DNA of 64,000 bases from Alphaproteobacteria bacterium (lineage in GTDB: Bacteria; Pseudomonadota; Alphaproteobacteria; Micropepsales; Micropepsaceae): positions 1 through 64,000 of the forward strand of contig JAGWNK010000002.1 of the NCBI GenBank assembly GCA_028871345.1, written 5' to 3'. The position numbers and the translations under genes were made by a program. Below the pieces are notes generated by a model that was not told the DNA's origin, searched no databases, and was given only the letters and a program-made list of their open reading frames with translations. Every line of letters starts with the position of its first letter. Positions within the stretch are counted from its first letter, which is position 1. Below are positions 28,241 to 37,373 of the stretch, piece by piece.

Positions 28241-28263
28241 ATGGCCGCCCACGAGGCGGCCAT
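28241..28263. terminator. Hairpin between convergent rpmG and hydrolase genes
   Basis: ATGGCCGCC, five-base loop, GGCGGCCAT: a 9-bp perfect stem in the middle of the 84-bp gap. Only a weak T tract follows on the plus strand. It probably serves both genes as a bidirectional terminator. Confidence 0.45.
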
Positions 28264-28268
28264 TTGCG

Positions 28269-29177
28269 TTATGGATTGTGCCCCAGTCTCCCCCGCTCCG
28301 CCTTCTGGATGAAGGGGATCATCAGGTCATGAAGCAGCGGGATGACGCCGGGGGGAATGTCGTGGCCCCAGCCTTCGATCTCATGATAGGTGGCGCCGGG
28401 CACGCATTCGGCGATGCGGCGCCCATGCGCGGACGGCAGAAGCGTGTCGGCAGAGCCATGCAGCACCAGCGTCGGCAAATCGAGCGACTTCAGCCGTTCT
28501 CCGCGCGGTGGCGCAGCAACGATTGCGGACCAGTGGCGCGACGTACCCTCGGGGTAGTGGGAGCGGTCATAGATGCGCCCCACGATCTCGGCGAGACGCT
28601 TCTCATCGGACGGGAAAGCGCTGGACGCATATGCACGACGCGACTTCAGCACGTGCGCGATTACCGTCTCGCGGTCGCTCGTCGGCGCTTGCGCGACGAG
28701 CGCGAGATGCGCCTCCGCCGAAGAGGGCGGCAGGCCGTAGTCGCCGGTCGTTGAGAAGATCGTCGTGAGGGAGCGCACCTTCTTGCGATGCTCGAGTGCC
28801 ACGAGCTGGGCAATCATTCCGCCCATGGAAGCGCCAGCCACATGGGCGCTCCCGATCCGCAACGCCTCCAAGAGACCCGCAGCGTCCCCCGCCATGTCGC
28901 TAAGGGTGTAGGGAATGAACGGATTGTTCCCGCTCTTGAGCGCACTCATGACCGCTCGCATGTCGGGGATCTTGCCGTCCCACTTCTCGCTCAGGCCTGT
29001 GTCGCGGTTGTCATAGGTTATGACCCGCATGCCCGCCCCGACAAAACCGTCGATGAATTCGCCCGGCCAGGCGATGCATTGCTGGCCGTACCCATGGATC
29101 AGAAGCAAGGGCATCCCCCCCTCTGGCCCAAAGCTCTCATATTCCAGAGTGATGCCGTTGGCGTGTGTCCTGGCCAT
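28269..29177 (-). CDS. Alpha/beta-fold hydrolase
   Basis: A 302-residue hydrolase. The nucleophile Ser117 lies in GASMGG; the oxyanion region is LLLIHGYGQQC (about 25-35); the acid residue is likely in VLHGSADTLLPS and the catalytic His in EGWGHDIPPG. It resembles lipase/esterase-like proteins of the abhydrolase-1 group. The substrate is unknown. It is divergent from the diacylglycerol-kinase-family gene with a 101-bp shared promoter region, which may link it to lipid metabolism. Confidence 0.88.
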   Translation of the reverse strand: MARTHANGITLEYESFGPEGGMPLLLIHGYGQQCIAWPGEFIDGFVGAGMRVITYDNRDTGLSEKWDGKIPDMRAVMSALKSGNNPFIPYTLSDMAGDAAGLLEALRIGSAHVAGASMGGMIAQLVALEHRKKVRSLTTIFSTTGDYGLPPSSAEAHLALVAQAPTSDRETVIAHVLKSRRAYASSAFPSDEKRLAEIVGRIYDRSHYPEGTSRHWSAIVAAPPRGERLKSLDLPTLVLHGSADTLLPSAHGRRIAECVPGATYHEIEGWGHDIPPGVIPLLHDLMIPFIQKAERGRLGHNP

Positions 29178-29278
29178 GTCGTCCCCGCTTGGCTCGTCGA
29201 TTTATCCGACCCTGCCGCTTCCTTGACAAGTCGTGAGACCCGCAAGAGCCTTACGTCAGCTTTCGCAGCAGGATCTGA

Positions 29279-30217
29279 ATGAGCGCCTTCGTCGTCGTCA
29301 ATCCGCGCTCTGCCAACGGCAGGACCCGTCGCAATTGGCCGGCGCTCGAACCGGCTCTGTCTGAGGTCTATCCGTACATGTCGGTTGCTTTTACGCGGCG
29401 GCGCGGCGAGGCGACCGCGCTTGTGTCGGCCGCCCTGCGGGAGGGTCACAGCGAAATCGTCGCTGTCGGCGGCGATGGCACCATCAACGAGGCCATCAAC
29501 GGCTTCTTCGACGCAGACGGCGCCGTGTCTCCCGATGCCGTCCTCGCCTTCGTGCCGAGTGGCACGGGCGGAGATTTTCCCAAGACCTTTGGCCTGACCG
29601 GAGATAGGACCCAGATCATCGCCCATCTACGTCAGAGCCGCGTGCGAGCTGTCGATGTCGGCCGAGCGACGTTCCTGTCGTGCGACGGTATACCGCGGCG
29701 GCGTTATTTCGCGAACATCGCCTCTTTCGGCCTCTCAGGCGCCATCGTCGATGCGGTCAATAGGTCGGTTCTGGCCAAGCGGTTCGGCGGCGCCTTTGCC
29801 TTCGGGTTCCACAGCGCCCTGGGGCTCATGACATATCGTGGCCGCGCCGTGCGTCTCATCGTCGATTCAACTTTCGACCAGATTATCACGATCTCCGCCG
29901 TCGCGGTCGCCAACGGCACGACGTTCGGTGCTGGCATGCGGATTGCCCCCGACGCACGACCGGATGATGGTCTCTTCGATGTTGTTGTTGTGGCCAGCGG
30001 CTCCCGGCGCTCGCTCCTGGCAAACATGAAACAGATCTACAGCGGCACCCATCTTGGCAACCCGAGTGTCCGCGTGATTCGCGGCAGCAAGGTTGTCGCC
30101 GCTCCTGTCGCCGACACGCGCGGTCGCGCTGTGCTGGTCGAAACCGACGGCGAAGGTATCGGCAGGCTGCCCGCGACTTTTGAGGTTCTGCCCCGTGCCC
30201 TGAATGTGCGATGCTGA
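29279..30217 (+). CDS. Diacylglycerol kinase family lipid kinase (YegS/DagK type)
   Basis: A 312-residue lipid kinase with the DAGK catalytic domain: VVNPRSANGR at the start, the nucleotide-binding VAVGGDGTINEAINGF (about 62-77), and PSGTGGDFPKTFG (about 93-105). The C-terminal half carries ARPDDGLFDVV and the LVETDGEGIGRLPA strand typical of the family. It would phosphorylate diacylglycerol, a sphingoid base or a related lipid. It is followed after 18 bp by the alkyl-DHAP-synthase-like gene, suggesting an operon. Confidence 0.9.
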   Translation: MSAFVVVNPRSANGRTRRNWPALEPALSEVYPYMSVAFTRRRGEATALVSAALREGHSEIVAVGGDGTINEAINGFFDADGAVSPDAVLAFVPSGTGGDFPKTFGLTGDRTQIIAHLRQSRVRAVDVGRATFLSCDGIPRRRYFANIASFGLSGAIVDAVNRSVLAKRFGGAFAFGFHSALGLMTYRGRAVRLIVDSTFDQIITISAVAVANGTTFGAGMRIAPDARPDDGLFDVVVVASGSRRSLLANMKQIYSGTHLGNPSVRVIRGSKVVAAPVADTRGRAVLVETDGEGIGRLPATFEVLPRALNVRC

Positions 30218-30235
30218 TTGGGCTGGGGGGACCGA

Positions 30236-31906
30236 ATGGCCGTCGATCGCACGAAAATCCGCTGGAACGGCTGGGGCTGGGCCGCTCATAAGGATGATGT
30301 CGGTCCGCGTGAAATCGTGTGGACTTGGCTTGCAGGCGAACTGGGCATGCCGGCGCTGCTCGCCACACCACCGCGCCCTCTCGATGAATTAACACTGCCC
30401 CCAACCAAGCTTTTTCCCGAAGATCATGCAGCCCTGGCTGCCATTGTCGGCGCCGACAGCGTCCGCTGCAGCCCTTATGAACGCGCCTTTCACGCTCTCG
30501 GGCGCAGCTACCACGATCTGCTGCGCCTGCGTGCCGGCGCCTTGGAATCCCTTCCTGATGCCGTCGTCTATCCGCGATCGACGGACGAGGTACTCGCTCT
30601 CCTTGCCTACTGCAAAGCCCATCGCATCGGTGTCATCCCGTTCGGCGGCGGCACAAGCGTCGTCGGCGGCGTCAGCGCTGAATACGGAAACTTCGACACC
30701 ATCATCACAATTGACCTGTCGTCGATGGACCGGCTGCTCGATGTCGATTCCATCTCACGTACCGCGACGGCGGAAGCAGGAATCTATGGGCCGGCGCTCG
30801 AGCGCGGCCTCAACGCTAAGGGGTTCACGCTGGGCCACCTGCCCCAGTCCTTCGAGTTCTCGACCCTCGGCGGCTGGATCTGCCATCGCGGTGCAGGCCA
30901 GATGTCGCTGCGCTACGGCCGGGCCGAAGACTGGTTGGTCGGTCTCAAGCTGGCCACGACGGAAGGACTAGCCGCCGCGAGCGACGCTCCGGCTTCGGCG
31001 GCCGGCCCGCAGCTCAAGGATATCGTTGCGGGTTCGGAAGGCTCCTTCGGCATCGTTACCGAGGCGACGGTCCGGCTCATGCCATTACCGGAAGCCAGTC
31101 TGTATCGCAGCTACATGTTCCGCGATTTTGGCGCCGGCAGCGCCACGATCCGCGCAGCGATGCAGGACGACGTTGCCGCGAGCATGATACGCCTATCTGA
31201 CGTCGAGGAGACGAGGTTTCTGCGAACTTATGCCTCTATTGGCCATGCTGGATCCGTGCAGCGCTTCGGCGATCTGTATCTGAAGGTGCGCGGTATATCG
31301 CGCGAGCCATGTCTGATGATTGCCGCTTTCGAAGGCCGGCGCATGCGAGCACGATCAGCGCTGCACCACTTCTCCCGAATTGCCGCGCAGTATGGTGCGG
31401 TATCGCTTGGGCCGCGTATTGCCGAGCGCTGGCGGCAGACCCGATTTCAGGCGCCTTATCTGCGCGATGCCATGATGGACCGCGGTGTCGGTGTCGACAC
31501 GATCGAAACGGCCGCCAGTTGGATGAGACTCGAGACTGTATACGCAAACACGCGCGCCGCCCTCGAGAATGCAATTCGGGAAACCGCGCCGCGCGAGGGC
31601 GCGCGGGGTGTGGTGATGTGCCACATCAGCCATTCGTACAGCGACGGCGCGAGCCTTTATTTTACCTACGTGTTTCCGCGGGCGCTGGAGGGCGACATCG
31701 CCCAATGGAAGACGATCAAGAAGGCTGCAACCCAGGCCATTGTGGACAATGGCGGAACGGTCAGTCACCACCACGGCGTGGGCGAGGATCACCTGCCTTG
31801 GATGATGCAGGAGAAAGGTCCGCTGGGAATCGCCGCGCTGAGGGCGATCAAGAAGGCCTTCGACCCCGACGGCATCCTCAATCCCGGCAAGTTGATTCCT
31901 CCATGA
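30236..31906 (+). CDS. FAD-binding oxidase similar to alkyldihydroxyacetonephosphate synthase
   Basis: A 556-residue VAO/PCMH-fold flavoprotein. The N-terminal RWNGWGW and the FAD-binding VIPFGGGTSVVGG (about 133-145) and QSFEFSTLGGWI are shared with alkyl-DHAP synthases (AGPS). Diagnostic for that branch are the ASLYFTYVFPR strand with its Tyr near residue 478 and the His triplet His511-513 in SHHHGVGEDH, equivalent to the AGPS active-site His cluster. The ending FDPDGILNPGKL is general for the fold. AGPS replaces an acyl by an alkyl chain to start ether-lipid synthesis. ATG at 30236 follows a G-rich site; an in-frame TTG at 30218 is less likely. Confidence 0.85.
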   Translation: MAVDRTKIRWNGWGWAAHKDDVGPREIVWTWLAGELGMPALLATPPRPLDELTLPPTKLFPEDHAALAAIVGADSVRCSPYERAFHALGRSYHDLLRLRAGALESLPDAVVYPRSTDEVLALLAYCKAHRIGVIPFGGGTSVVGGVSAEYGNFDTIITIDLSSMDRLLDVDSISRTATAEAGIYGPALERGLNAKGFTLGHLPQSFEFSTLGGWICHRGAGQMSLRYGRAEDWLVGLKLATTEGLAAASDAPASAAGPQLKDIVAGSEGSFGIVTEATVRLMPLPEASLYRSYMFRDFGAGSATIRAAMQDDVAASMIRLSDVEETRFLRTYASIGHAGSVQRFGDLYLKVRGISREPCLMIAAFEGRRMRARSALHHFSRIAAQYGAVSLGPRIAERWRQTRFQAPYLRDAMMDRGVGVDTIETAASWMRLETVYANTRAALENAIRETAPREGARGVVMCHISHSYSDGASLYFTYVFPRALEGDIAQWKTIKKAATQAIVDNGGTVSHHHGVGEDHLPWMMQEKGPLGIAALRAIKKAFDPDGILNPGKLIPP

Positions 31907-32015
31907 CATTCGGGAGACTTTCGCGCGCTCGGCGCGCCAGACCCTTGTCGCATTTGCCGCGTGAGTTTCTCGCGAATTGCCAGGCGGGATCCTGGAATAT
32001 CGTCGGAGATGCCCG

Positions 32016-32690
32016 ATGACGGTCTGCCTCATGTTGCATGGTCTGGGCGCGCCGCCTTCGAGCATCGGCACCGAGGAACGCCCCTATTGGGCCACTCTGC
32101 ATCAGTGGCAGATGATCATGTCCTTGGCGCCCCATTGCGCGGTCGAAATCACGATCGACGATGGCAACAAGTCAGACGTCGAGATCGCTCTTCCGGCGCT
32201 CCGAAGCGTGGGTATGCGCGCCACCTTCTTCATTCCATCTGACCGTCTCGGCGCCGGTCCTCATTATCTGACCGAGGACGATGTGCGGTTGCTACACCGG
32301 TCCGGCATGGAAATCGGGTCCCATGGCTGCGCTCATTTGCACTGGACGAAACTGCCCAATGACTCAATCGTCAACGACATCACATGTTCCATCAAGCGCC
32401 TGAGCGCCATCACGGGAGCGACGGTGCGCTCTGTGGCCATCCCTTTCGGCGATTTCGACCGCCGCGTATTGGGAGTGTTACGGTCGCTGGGCGTGGGACG
32501 CGTTTACACCAGCCTTCACGGACCCGACTCCGGTAACGGATGGATCGTGCGGCGCGACTGCATCAGAAACCGCATGTCCGATGAAGATATCACGACCCTC
32601 ATGACCGACAGGCCTTCCCTGCCGATCGAGGCAATCGCCTTTCTGCGTACGTTGCGCCACGCCGGCCGCGCCGCACTGTGGCATGCCTGA
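32016..32690 (+). CDS. Polysaccharide deacetylase family protein (NodB domain)
   Basis: A 224-residue carbohydrate esterase family 4 protein. The NodB metal site is visible: ITIDDGNKSD (Asp48, Asp49) and GSHGCAHLHW (His103, His107). FFIPSDRLG and VAIPFGDFD are the third and fourth motif regions, the latter diverged. No signal peptide or membrane segment is present, so it may act on a cytoplasmic or lipid-linked sugar. The ATG at 32016 has GGAG seven bases upstream. It follows the AGPS-like gene by 109 bp on the same strand. Confidence 0.88.
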   Translation: MTVCLMLHGLGAPPSSIGTEERPYWATLHQWQMIMSLAPHCAVEITIDDGNKSDVEIALPALRSVGMRATFFIPSDRLGAGPHYLTEDDVRLLHRSGMEIGSHGCAHLHWTKLPNDSIVNDITCSIKRLSAITGATVRSVAIPFGDFDRRVLGVLRSLGVGRVYTSLHGPDSGNGWIVRRDCIRNRMSDEDITTLMTDRPSLPIEAIAFLRTLRHAGRAALWHA

Positions 32691-32691
32691 C

Positions 32692-32904
32692 CTACTGAAT
32701 GGTGGGCGTTTGGCCCGGTTCGAGCCGGTGGGCTTCGATGTCCTCAAGCAACACCGACAACGTCAACCAGAAATGCGCCCGCTCTGCGTTGCCTTCTGCG
32801 GCGCAGGTAGCCGACGCCCGCTGTGCGAAGGCGCGCGCCACGGCCCCATGCTCGGTGACCAGTTCCGAGGCCAGCAGGCAAAGGTCCTTGGCGGTGATGG
32901 GCAT
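32692..32904 (-). CDS. Hypothetical small protein (70 residues)
   Basis: A predicted helical protein (MPITAKDLCLLASELV..., then AVARAFAQRASATC and AHFWLTLSVLLEDIEAHRL). I do not recognise a family, though the length and amphipathic helices look genuine. The ATG at 32904 is selected because GGAG lies five bases before it; an in-frame ATG 21 bases upstream also exists. It is convergent with the deacetylase gene, the stops one base apart. Confidence 0.6.
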   Translation of the reverse strand: MPITAKDLCLLASELVTEHGAVARAFAQRASATCAAEGNAERAHFWLTLSVLLEDIEAHRLEPGQTPTIQ

Positions 32905-33014
32905 GTGCGCTCCGTTCGCAGGCATTGGATCAAACGCGCGTAATTGTCGCGTTAAGGGACCGGCACAGTCGGTCTTGAACTACATGGACTAAGTGTTATT
33001 ATATTGTAACTACG

Positions 33015-33029
33015 GGAGGCGGAATGTAA
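33015..33029 (+). promoter_or_regulatory. Ribosome site and start-stop mini-ORF before coaBC
   Basis: GGAGG (33015-33019) is followed four bases later by ATG immediately followed by TAA (33024-33029). The true coaBC ATG (33042) is 12 bases beyond and has no ribosome site of its own. The mini-ORF also lies in an inverted repeat, CGGAAT-gta-ATTCCG (33020-33034). Ribosomes may initiate at the start-stop and re-initiate on coaBC. Confidence 0.45.
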
Positions 33030-33041
33030 TTCCGGGCCGGT

Positions 33042-34235
33042 ATGCCTAAGAGCATTGTTCTGATCATCGGAGGCGGCATTGCCGCCTACAAGTCGCTGGA
33101 ATTGATCCGCCGCCTGAAAGAACGCGGCATCGGCACGCGCGCAGTCCTTACCGAGGCCGCTGCGGAATTCGTCACACCGCTCTCGGTTTCAGCCCTGTCG
33201 GGTCACAAGGTTTACGCCGACATGTTCAGTCTGACCGACGAGTCGGAGATGGGGCATATTCAGCTCTCCCGATCGGCTGATCTGGTCGTTGTGGCGCCAG
33301 CGACGGCGGACCTGATGGCGCGACACGCGGCGGGTCTAGCCAACGACCTGGCCACGACAACGCTGCTGGCTACCGACAAGGCTGTTCTCATGGCGCCAGC
33401 GATGAACGTGCGCATGTGGCGGCATCCGGCGACCCAGCGCAGCCTGAAGGCGCTCAAAGCCGATGGTGTCTCGTTCGTCGGTCCGGAAGACGGAGAGATG
33501 GCCTGTGGTGAGTTTGGGCCGGGCCGCATGGCGGAGCCGGAGACAATCGCGGACGCCATCGAGCGGCTTCTGTCCGCGAAGGGCTCCCTGGCGGGGTTCA
33601 AAGCGCTCGTCACTGCGGGGCCGACGCATGAACCTCTGGACCCGGTGCGCTTTCTGACGAATCGCTCGTCGGGCAAACAGGGTTATGCCATCGCGGCCGC
33701 GCTGGCGCTTGCCGGCGCCGAAACGACACTCGTGTCGGGGCCCGCCGAAATCGCGCCGCCGCGGGTCGCCCGTTTGTTGCGCGTCGAGACCGCGCGAGAA
33801 ATGCTTGCAGCATGCGAATCCGTACTGCCGGTGGACGTCGCAGTGTTCACCGCGGCCGTTGCCGACTGGCGTCCGGATATCGCCGCCAACAACAAGATCA
33901 AGAAGGCAGAAGGTGGTCCCCCGACCCTCAAGCTGGTCGCCAACCCCGATGTCCTATCAACATTGGCGCACGGCACGAGGCGCCCGGGCCTCGTCATCGG
34001 TTTTGCCGCGGAGACGGAAAACGTCCTCGCTCACGCAATGGAAAAGCGCCTGAAAAAGGGCTGCGACTGGATTGTCGCAAATGACGTCGGCGCGCCAGGC
34101 GTGATGGGCGGTGACCGCAATACGGTGCATCTCATTACCTCGGAAGGCACCGAAAGCTGGCCGGAGATGGACAAGGCCGACGTTGCCACGCGTCTGGCAG
34201 CGCGCATCGCGGAACGCTTGGGGAAAGTGGCATGA
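33042..34235 (+). CDS. coaBC: Bifunctional phosphopantothenoylcysteine decarboxylase / phosphopantothenate synthase
   Basis: A 397-residue fusion enzyme making 4'-phosphopantetheine for coenzyme A. The N-terminal flavoprotein (CoaC) starts [20 protein letters not shown] and contains the catalytic loop APAMNVRMW and the Cys region [16 protein letters not shown]. The C-terminal CoaB domain (from about 188) has [32 protein letters not shown] and [14 protein letters not shown]. The start is set by conservation since the ribosome site belongs to the start-stop codon pair upstream. The gene overlaps dut by four bases. Confidence 0.96.
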   Translation: MPKSIVLIIGGGIAAYKSLELIRRLKERGIGTRAVLTEAAAEFVTPLSVSALSGHKVYADMFSLTDESEMGHIQLSRSADLVVVAPATADLMARHAAGLANDLATTTLLATDKAVLMAPAMNVRMWRHPATQRSLKALKADGVSFVGPEDGEMACGEFGPGRMAEPETIADAIERLLSAKGSLAGFKALVTAGPTHEPLDPVRFLTNRSSGKQGYAIAAALALAGAETTLVSGPAEIAPPRVARLLRVETAREMLAACESVLPVDVAVFTAAVADWRPDIAANNKIKKAEGGPPTLKLVANPDVLSTLAHGTRRPGLVIGFAAETENVLAHAMEKRLKKGCDWIVANDVGAPGVMGGDRNTVHLITSEGTESWPEMDKADVATRLAARIAERLGKVA

Positions 34236-34702
34236 GGCTCGCCGTCGTTCGCTTGACACATGCCTCCGACCTGCCGCTGCCCAGCTACGCCACCGCCGGT
34301 TCGGCGGGTCTCGACTTGCTGGCGGCCATCGATGCGGATGTCGAACTGGCGCCCGGCGCCCGCTCGCTCGTGCCGTGCGGCATCGCCATCGCCCTTCCGC
34401 TTGGCTTCGAAGCACAGGTGCGTCCGCGCTCTGGTCTCGCCCTTAAGCACGGGGTCACGCTGCTGAACACACCGGGCACCATCGATAGCGACTACCGCGG
34501 TGAGATCAAGGCGACGCTGATCAACCACGGTGGTACGGCCTTTCTTGTCAAGCGCGGCATGAAGATCGCGCAGCTTGTGGTATCGCGTCATGAAACGGTC
34601 GAACTCGAGGAGGTGCAGGAATTGCCGGCCAGCGAACGAGGTACGGGTGGGTTTGGATCGACCGGTCTGATGCACGCCTCAACGGGAAGGAAACATGCTT
34701 AA
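34232..34702 (+). CDS. dut: dUTP diphosphatase
   Basis: A 156-residue trimeric dUTPase that keeps uracil out of DNA and supplies dUMP. The five motifs are visible: [35 protein letters not shown], the KIAQLVVSR strand, and the C-terminal P-loop-like [10 protein letters not shown] that closes on the nucleotide. The ATGA overlap with coaBC indicates coupling. The stop lies inside the start of the Rrf2 gene. Confidence 0.96.
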   Translation: MRLAVVRLTHASDLPLPSYATAGSAGLDLLAAIDADVELAPGARSLVPCGIAIALPLGFEAQVRPRSGLALKHGVTLLNTPGTIDSDYRGEIKATLINHGGTAFLVKRGMKIAQLVVSRHETVELEEVQELPASERGTGGFGSTGLMHASTGRKHA

Positions 34703-35147
34703 GCTGTCGCGAAAGACGTTGCTGGCGCTCGAGGCGGTGATCGACATCGCTTTTAACGCACGTCCCGAGCCGGTGCAGGCTAAGGAGATCACGGCGCGCC
34801 AGGGCGTCCCCCAGCGCTATCTCGAACAGGTGATGCAACAACTCGTGCGCGCCGGCATCCTTAAGGGCGTACGCGGGCCGCGCGGCGGGTACAGGCTCGC
34901 AAAGGAACGCCGGCGCATCTCGGTGGGAGACATCGTTCGCGCCGCGGAGTTGACCGAGGACGAAAATGGTGAGGATGCCGCGCCGAGGTCCGACCTGGGC
35001 GTCCGCATCGTGGCGCCGTTTATCCAGTCTCTGCAGGAGGAAGTGATGGTTCGCCTGGATGCCATCTCAATTGAAGATCTTTGCCAGCGGGCCCGCGCTG
35101 CTGGTGTCGATCGCGGGATTCCGACAAGCGCGGATTTCACCATCTAG
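34695..35147 (+). CDS. Rrf2 family transcriptional regulator beside cysK
   Basis: A 150-residue Rrf2 protein. The winged helix is at about 1-70 ([21 protein letters not shown], shown by its landmarks), followed by the wing [14 protein letters not shown]. Only one Cys is present, near the C-terminus, so it lacks the three-Cys iron-sulfur site of IscR. Cys-free Rrf2 proteins next to cysK include the cysteine regulator CymR, which needs CysK as partner; the same pairing is plausible here because cysK follows 11 bp later. Its ATG overlaps the dut stop by eight bases and has GGAAGG before it. Confidence 0.9.
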   Translation: MLKLSRKTLLALEAVIDIAFNARPEPVQAKEITARQGVPQRYLEQVMQQLVRAGILKGVRGPRGGYRLAKERRRISVGDIVRAAELTEDENGEDAAPRSDLGVRIVAPFIQSLQEEVMVRLDAISIEDLCQRARAAGVDRGIPTSADFTI

Positions 35148-35158
35148 GAGAACGAGCA

Positions 35159-36118
35159 ATGACTGACCGCAAGCCCGGCCGCGGACGCATCTTCAATTCG
35201 ATCACCGAAACCATCGGCGACACGCCCTTGGTACGCCTGAACCGCCTGACGAAGGAAGCAGGTGTCAAGGCCGACATTCTGCTCAAGCTGGAATTCTTCA
35301 ACCCGATGTCGAGCGTCAAGGACCGCATCGGCGTTTCGATGATCGAGGCCCTGGAGAAGCAAGGCAAGATCGCGCCTGAAAGGACAACACTGGTGGAACC
35401 GACGAGCGGCAACACGGGCATCGCGCTCGCCTTCGTGGCCGCTGCCAAGGGCTACAAGCTGATACTGGTTATGCCGGAGTCGATGTCCATAGAACGTCGC
35501 AAGATGCTGTTGATCCTGGGAGCCGAATTGGTGCTGACGGAAGCGTCCAAGGGCATGAAAGGATCGATCGCGCGCGCGCAAGAAATCGTGGCGTCCACAC
35601 CGGGCGCAATCATGCCGCAACAGTTCGAGAACCCTGCAAATCCGGACATCCATCGCCGCACGACGGCCGAGGAAATCTGGAACGACACCGACGGCAAGGT
35701 CGACGCGGTAATATCCGGGGTTGGCACGGGCGGCACGATCACCGGCGTTGGCCAGATGCTTAAGGCGCGCAAGCCGAGCGTGAAGATGATCGCGCTTGAG
35801 CCAGAGGATTCGCCTGTTCTGTCTGGCGGCCAGCCGGGCCCGCACAAGATCCAGGGTCTTGGCGCCGGCTTCGTGCCCGCGATCCTTGATCGCAAGGTCA
35901 TCGACGAGATCATGACGGTTTCGAACGAGACTGCGTTCGAAACCGCGCGACAGGTCGCTCGCGTCGAAGGCATTCCTGTCGGCATTTCATCGGGGGCGGC
36001 GGTGGCGGCGGCGCTTGAAGTCGGTGCGCGCTCCGAAATGGCCGGCAAGACAATCGTGGTGATCATTCCGTCTTTTGCAGAGCGCTACCTGTCGACGGCG
36101 CTGTTCGAAGGTTTGTAG
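35159..36118 (+). CDS. cysK: Cysteine synthase A (O-acetylserine sulfhydrylase)
   Basis: A 319-residue PLP enzyme making cysteine from O-acetylserine and sulfide. The PLP Lys lies in [10 protein letters not shown], the substrate loop in [10 protein letters not shown], and the phosphate-binding loop in [13 protein letters not shown]. The C-terminus is longer than minimal but regular. The ATG at 35159 has AGGAGAACGAGC upstream. It lies in the coaBC-dut-Rrf2-cysK run, an operon joining sulfur amino acid supply with CoA synthesis, which consumes cysteine. Confidence 0.96.
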   Translation: MTDRKPGRGRIFNSITETIGDTPLVRLNRLTKEAGVKADILLKLEFFNPMSSVKDRIGVSMIEALEKQGKIAPERTTLVEPTSGNTGIALAFVAAAKGYKLILVMPESMSIERRKMLLILGAELVLTEASKGMKGSIARAQEIVASTPGAIMPQQFENPANPDIHRRTTAEEIWNDTDGKVDAVISGVGTGGTITGVGQMLKARKPSVKMIALEPEDSPVLSGGQPGPHKIQGLGAGFVPAILDRKVIDEIMTVSNETAFETARQVARVEGIPVGISSGAAVAAALEVGARSEMAGKTIVVIIPSFAERYLSTALFEGL

Positions 36119-36129
36119 ACCACCCTTCC

Positions 36130-37068
36130 TCACGAACCGGTCCGGCCGGACCACAGGTCCGGCCGATCGGTGCAGATCGCGTCTACGCCAAGGGCAGCGA
36201 CCGCGTGCATCGCGTCGGCGCCATTCACGGTCCAGCAGCCGATCTTGAGGCCGAGGATGCGTGCCTCGCGCACGGCTGCCGCAGTTACATCGCGCCAGTA
36301 TGGAAACCAGCCATCGCCGCCGGCGGCCTTGATCGCAGCGATTATGGAGCCGCCATGACGCACTGCGTCATGCCCCGCCGCCCACGGCGACGTGCCGGTT
36401 CGTGCCCAGAGGCGCAGCATCTGTAGCGCCGGCCCGGGGGGCGGATCGTCTTCCGGTGGTGGTGTGCCCTCGCCAAACCAGCTTGACGGCAGGCTCGTGA
36501 ACCAGCAGCGCACGTGCGGCGCCAGCGCTTTGGCGCGGATGAGCCCCCGCCAATCGAATCCTACAAAGACCGCGCAGTTTGCGTAGTCGTGCTCTTCGAT
36601 TGCCGCAACGCTTCGCTCTGCGAGTTCCTCGGGACCGGCCGAGGCCTCAGAATCCGCAAAAGACGTCTTGAGTTCGACGAACAGATGGAACGGTTTGGGC
36701 GCCGTCTTGGCGACCGCAATCACTTCTTCTAGCAGCGGAATGGGCTCGCCGTCGCGCCACGCGACGGCAGCATGCTCCCGGGCGTACGTGCTTCCCGGCT
36801 GGGCCCGCCCGACATCGAAGTCGCGCAATTCCCCAAGCGTCAGATCCTTCACCAGCGCCGTCGGAGAAACGATCCAACGTCCCTTCCTGCGGCACAAGCC
36901 TTCCTTCAGACGGAAATCGTGGTGCACGATGACGCGACCGTCGCGTGACAGCTGGACGTCCAGTTCGGCGCCGTCACATCCCCGATGCACCGCACTCGTG
37001 AACGCGGCGAGCGTGTTCTCGGGCGCCAACTGAGCTCCCCCCCGATGGGCGATGATCCATGGTTGCAT
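36130..37068 (-). CDS. Glycerophosphodiester phosphodiesterase
   Basis: A 312-residue GDPD TIM-barrel enzyme. The metal and catalytic His appear in IAHRGGAQLAPENT (about 7-20) and VIVHHDFRL (about 50-58), with ELDVQLSRDG between. FVELK (about 128) supplies another acid and the end reads VNGADAMHAVAALGVDAICTDRPD (cited as landmarks). No signal peptide, so probably cytoplasmic, acting on phospholipid breakdown products. It is convergent with cysK, 11 bp apart. Confidence 0.93.
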   Translation of the reverse strand: MQPWIIAHRGGAQLAPENTLAAFTSAVHRGCDGAELDVQLSRDGRVIVHHDFRLKEGLCRRKGRWIVSPTALVKDLTLGELRDFDVGRAQPGSTYAREHAAVAWRDGEPIPLLEEVIAVAKTAPKPFHLFVELKTSFADSEASAGPEELAERSVAAIEEHDYANCAVFVGFDWRGLIRAKALAPHVRCWFTSLPSSWFGEGTPPPEDDPPPGPALQMLRLWARTGTSPWAAGHDAVRHGGSIIAAIKAAGGDGWFPYWRDVTAAAVREARILGLKIGCWTVNGADAMHAVAALGVDAICTDRPDLWSGRTGS

Positions 37069-37222
37069 GCCGCCATCCTATACCGGCCTGCCCTGCCAAA
37101 CGAAGCAGGCCCGCATCGTAGGGCAGTTCTGACGGTGGGCCATGTTGACTTTCGCGCTGTCCGGGCCTACCGGAATTTGAGCCGCGGGCATGGTGCCTCG
37201 GCTTTTGTGGACGCGACTGTTC

Positions 37223-37318
37223 ATGAACTTCACGATCGATACGTCCGGTTCGGCCGTACCGTCTGCCTATCTCGGGCGCGGTTTCGCCGCCCAGGCTCGG
37301 GAGGAACGCGGCGCGTAG
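37223..37318 (+). CDS. Possible 31-residue small protein ahead of a terminator
   Basis: ATG at 37223 opens 31 codons beginning MNFTIDTSGSAVPSAYLGRG and ending AREERGA. The ribosome site is weak (GGA about 12 bases upstream). The support comes from position: an intrinsic terminator starts 22 bases after the stop. It may be a small protein or just part of a small RNA. I recognise no family. Confidence 0.25.
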   Translation: MNFTIDTSGSAVPSAYLGRGFAAQAREERGA

Positions 37319-37340
37319 ACACCTGCGCATGTTCGTGATC

Positions 37341-37373
37341 ACCCTCCGAGCCCCGCTCCGGAGGGTTTTTTGT
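37341..37373 (+). terminator. Intrinsic terminator ahead of the MATE gene
   Basis: A GC-rich stem (CCCTCC with GGAGGG, continued by GAGC/GCTC around a three-base loop, one bulged C) followed directly by six T residues. It sits 38 bp before the MATE start and ends a transcript coming from the left on the plus strand. Confidence 0.75.
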
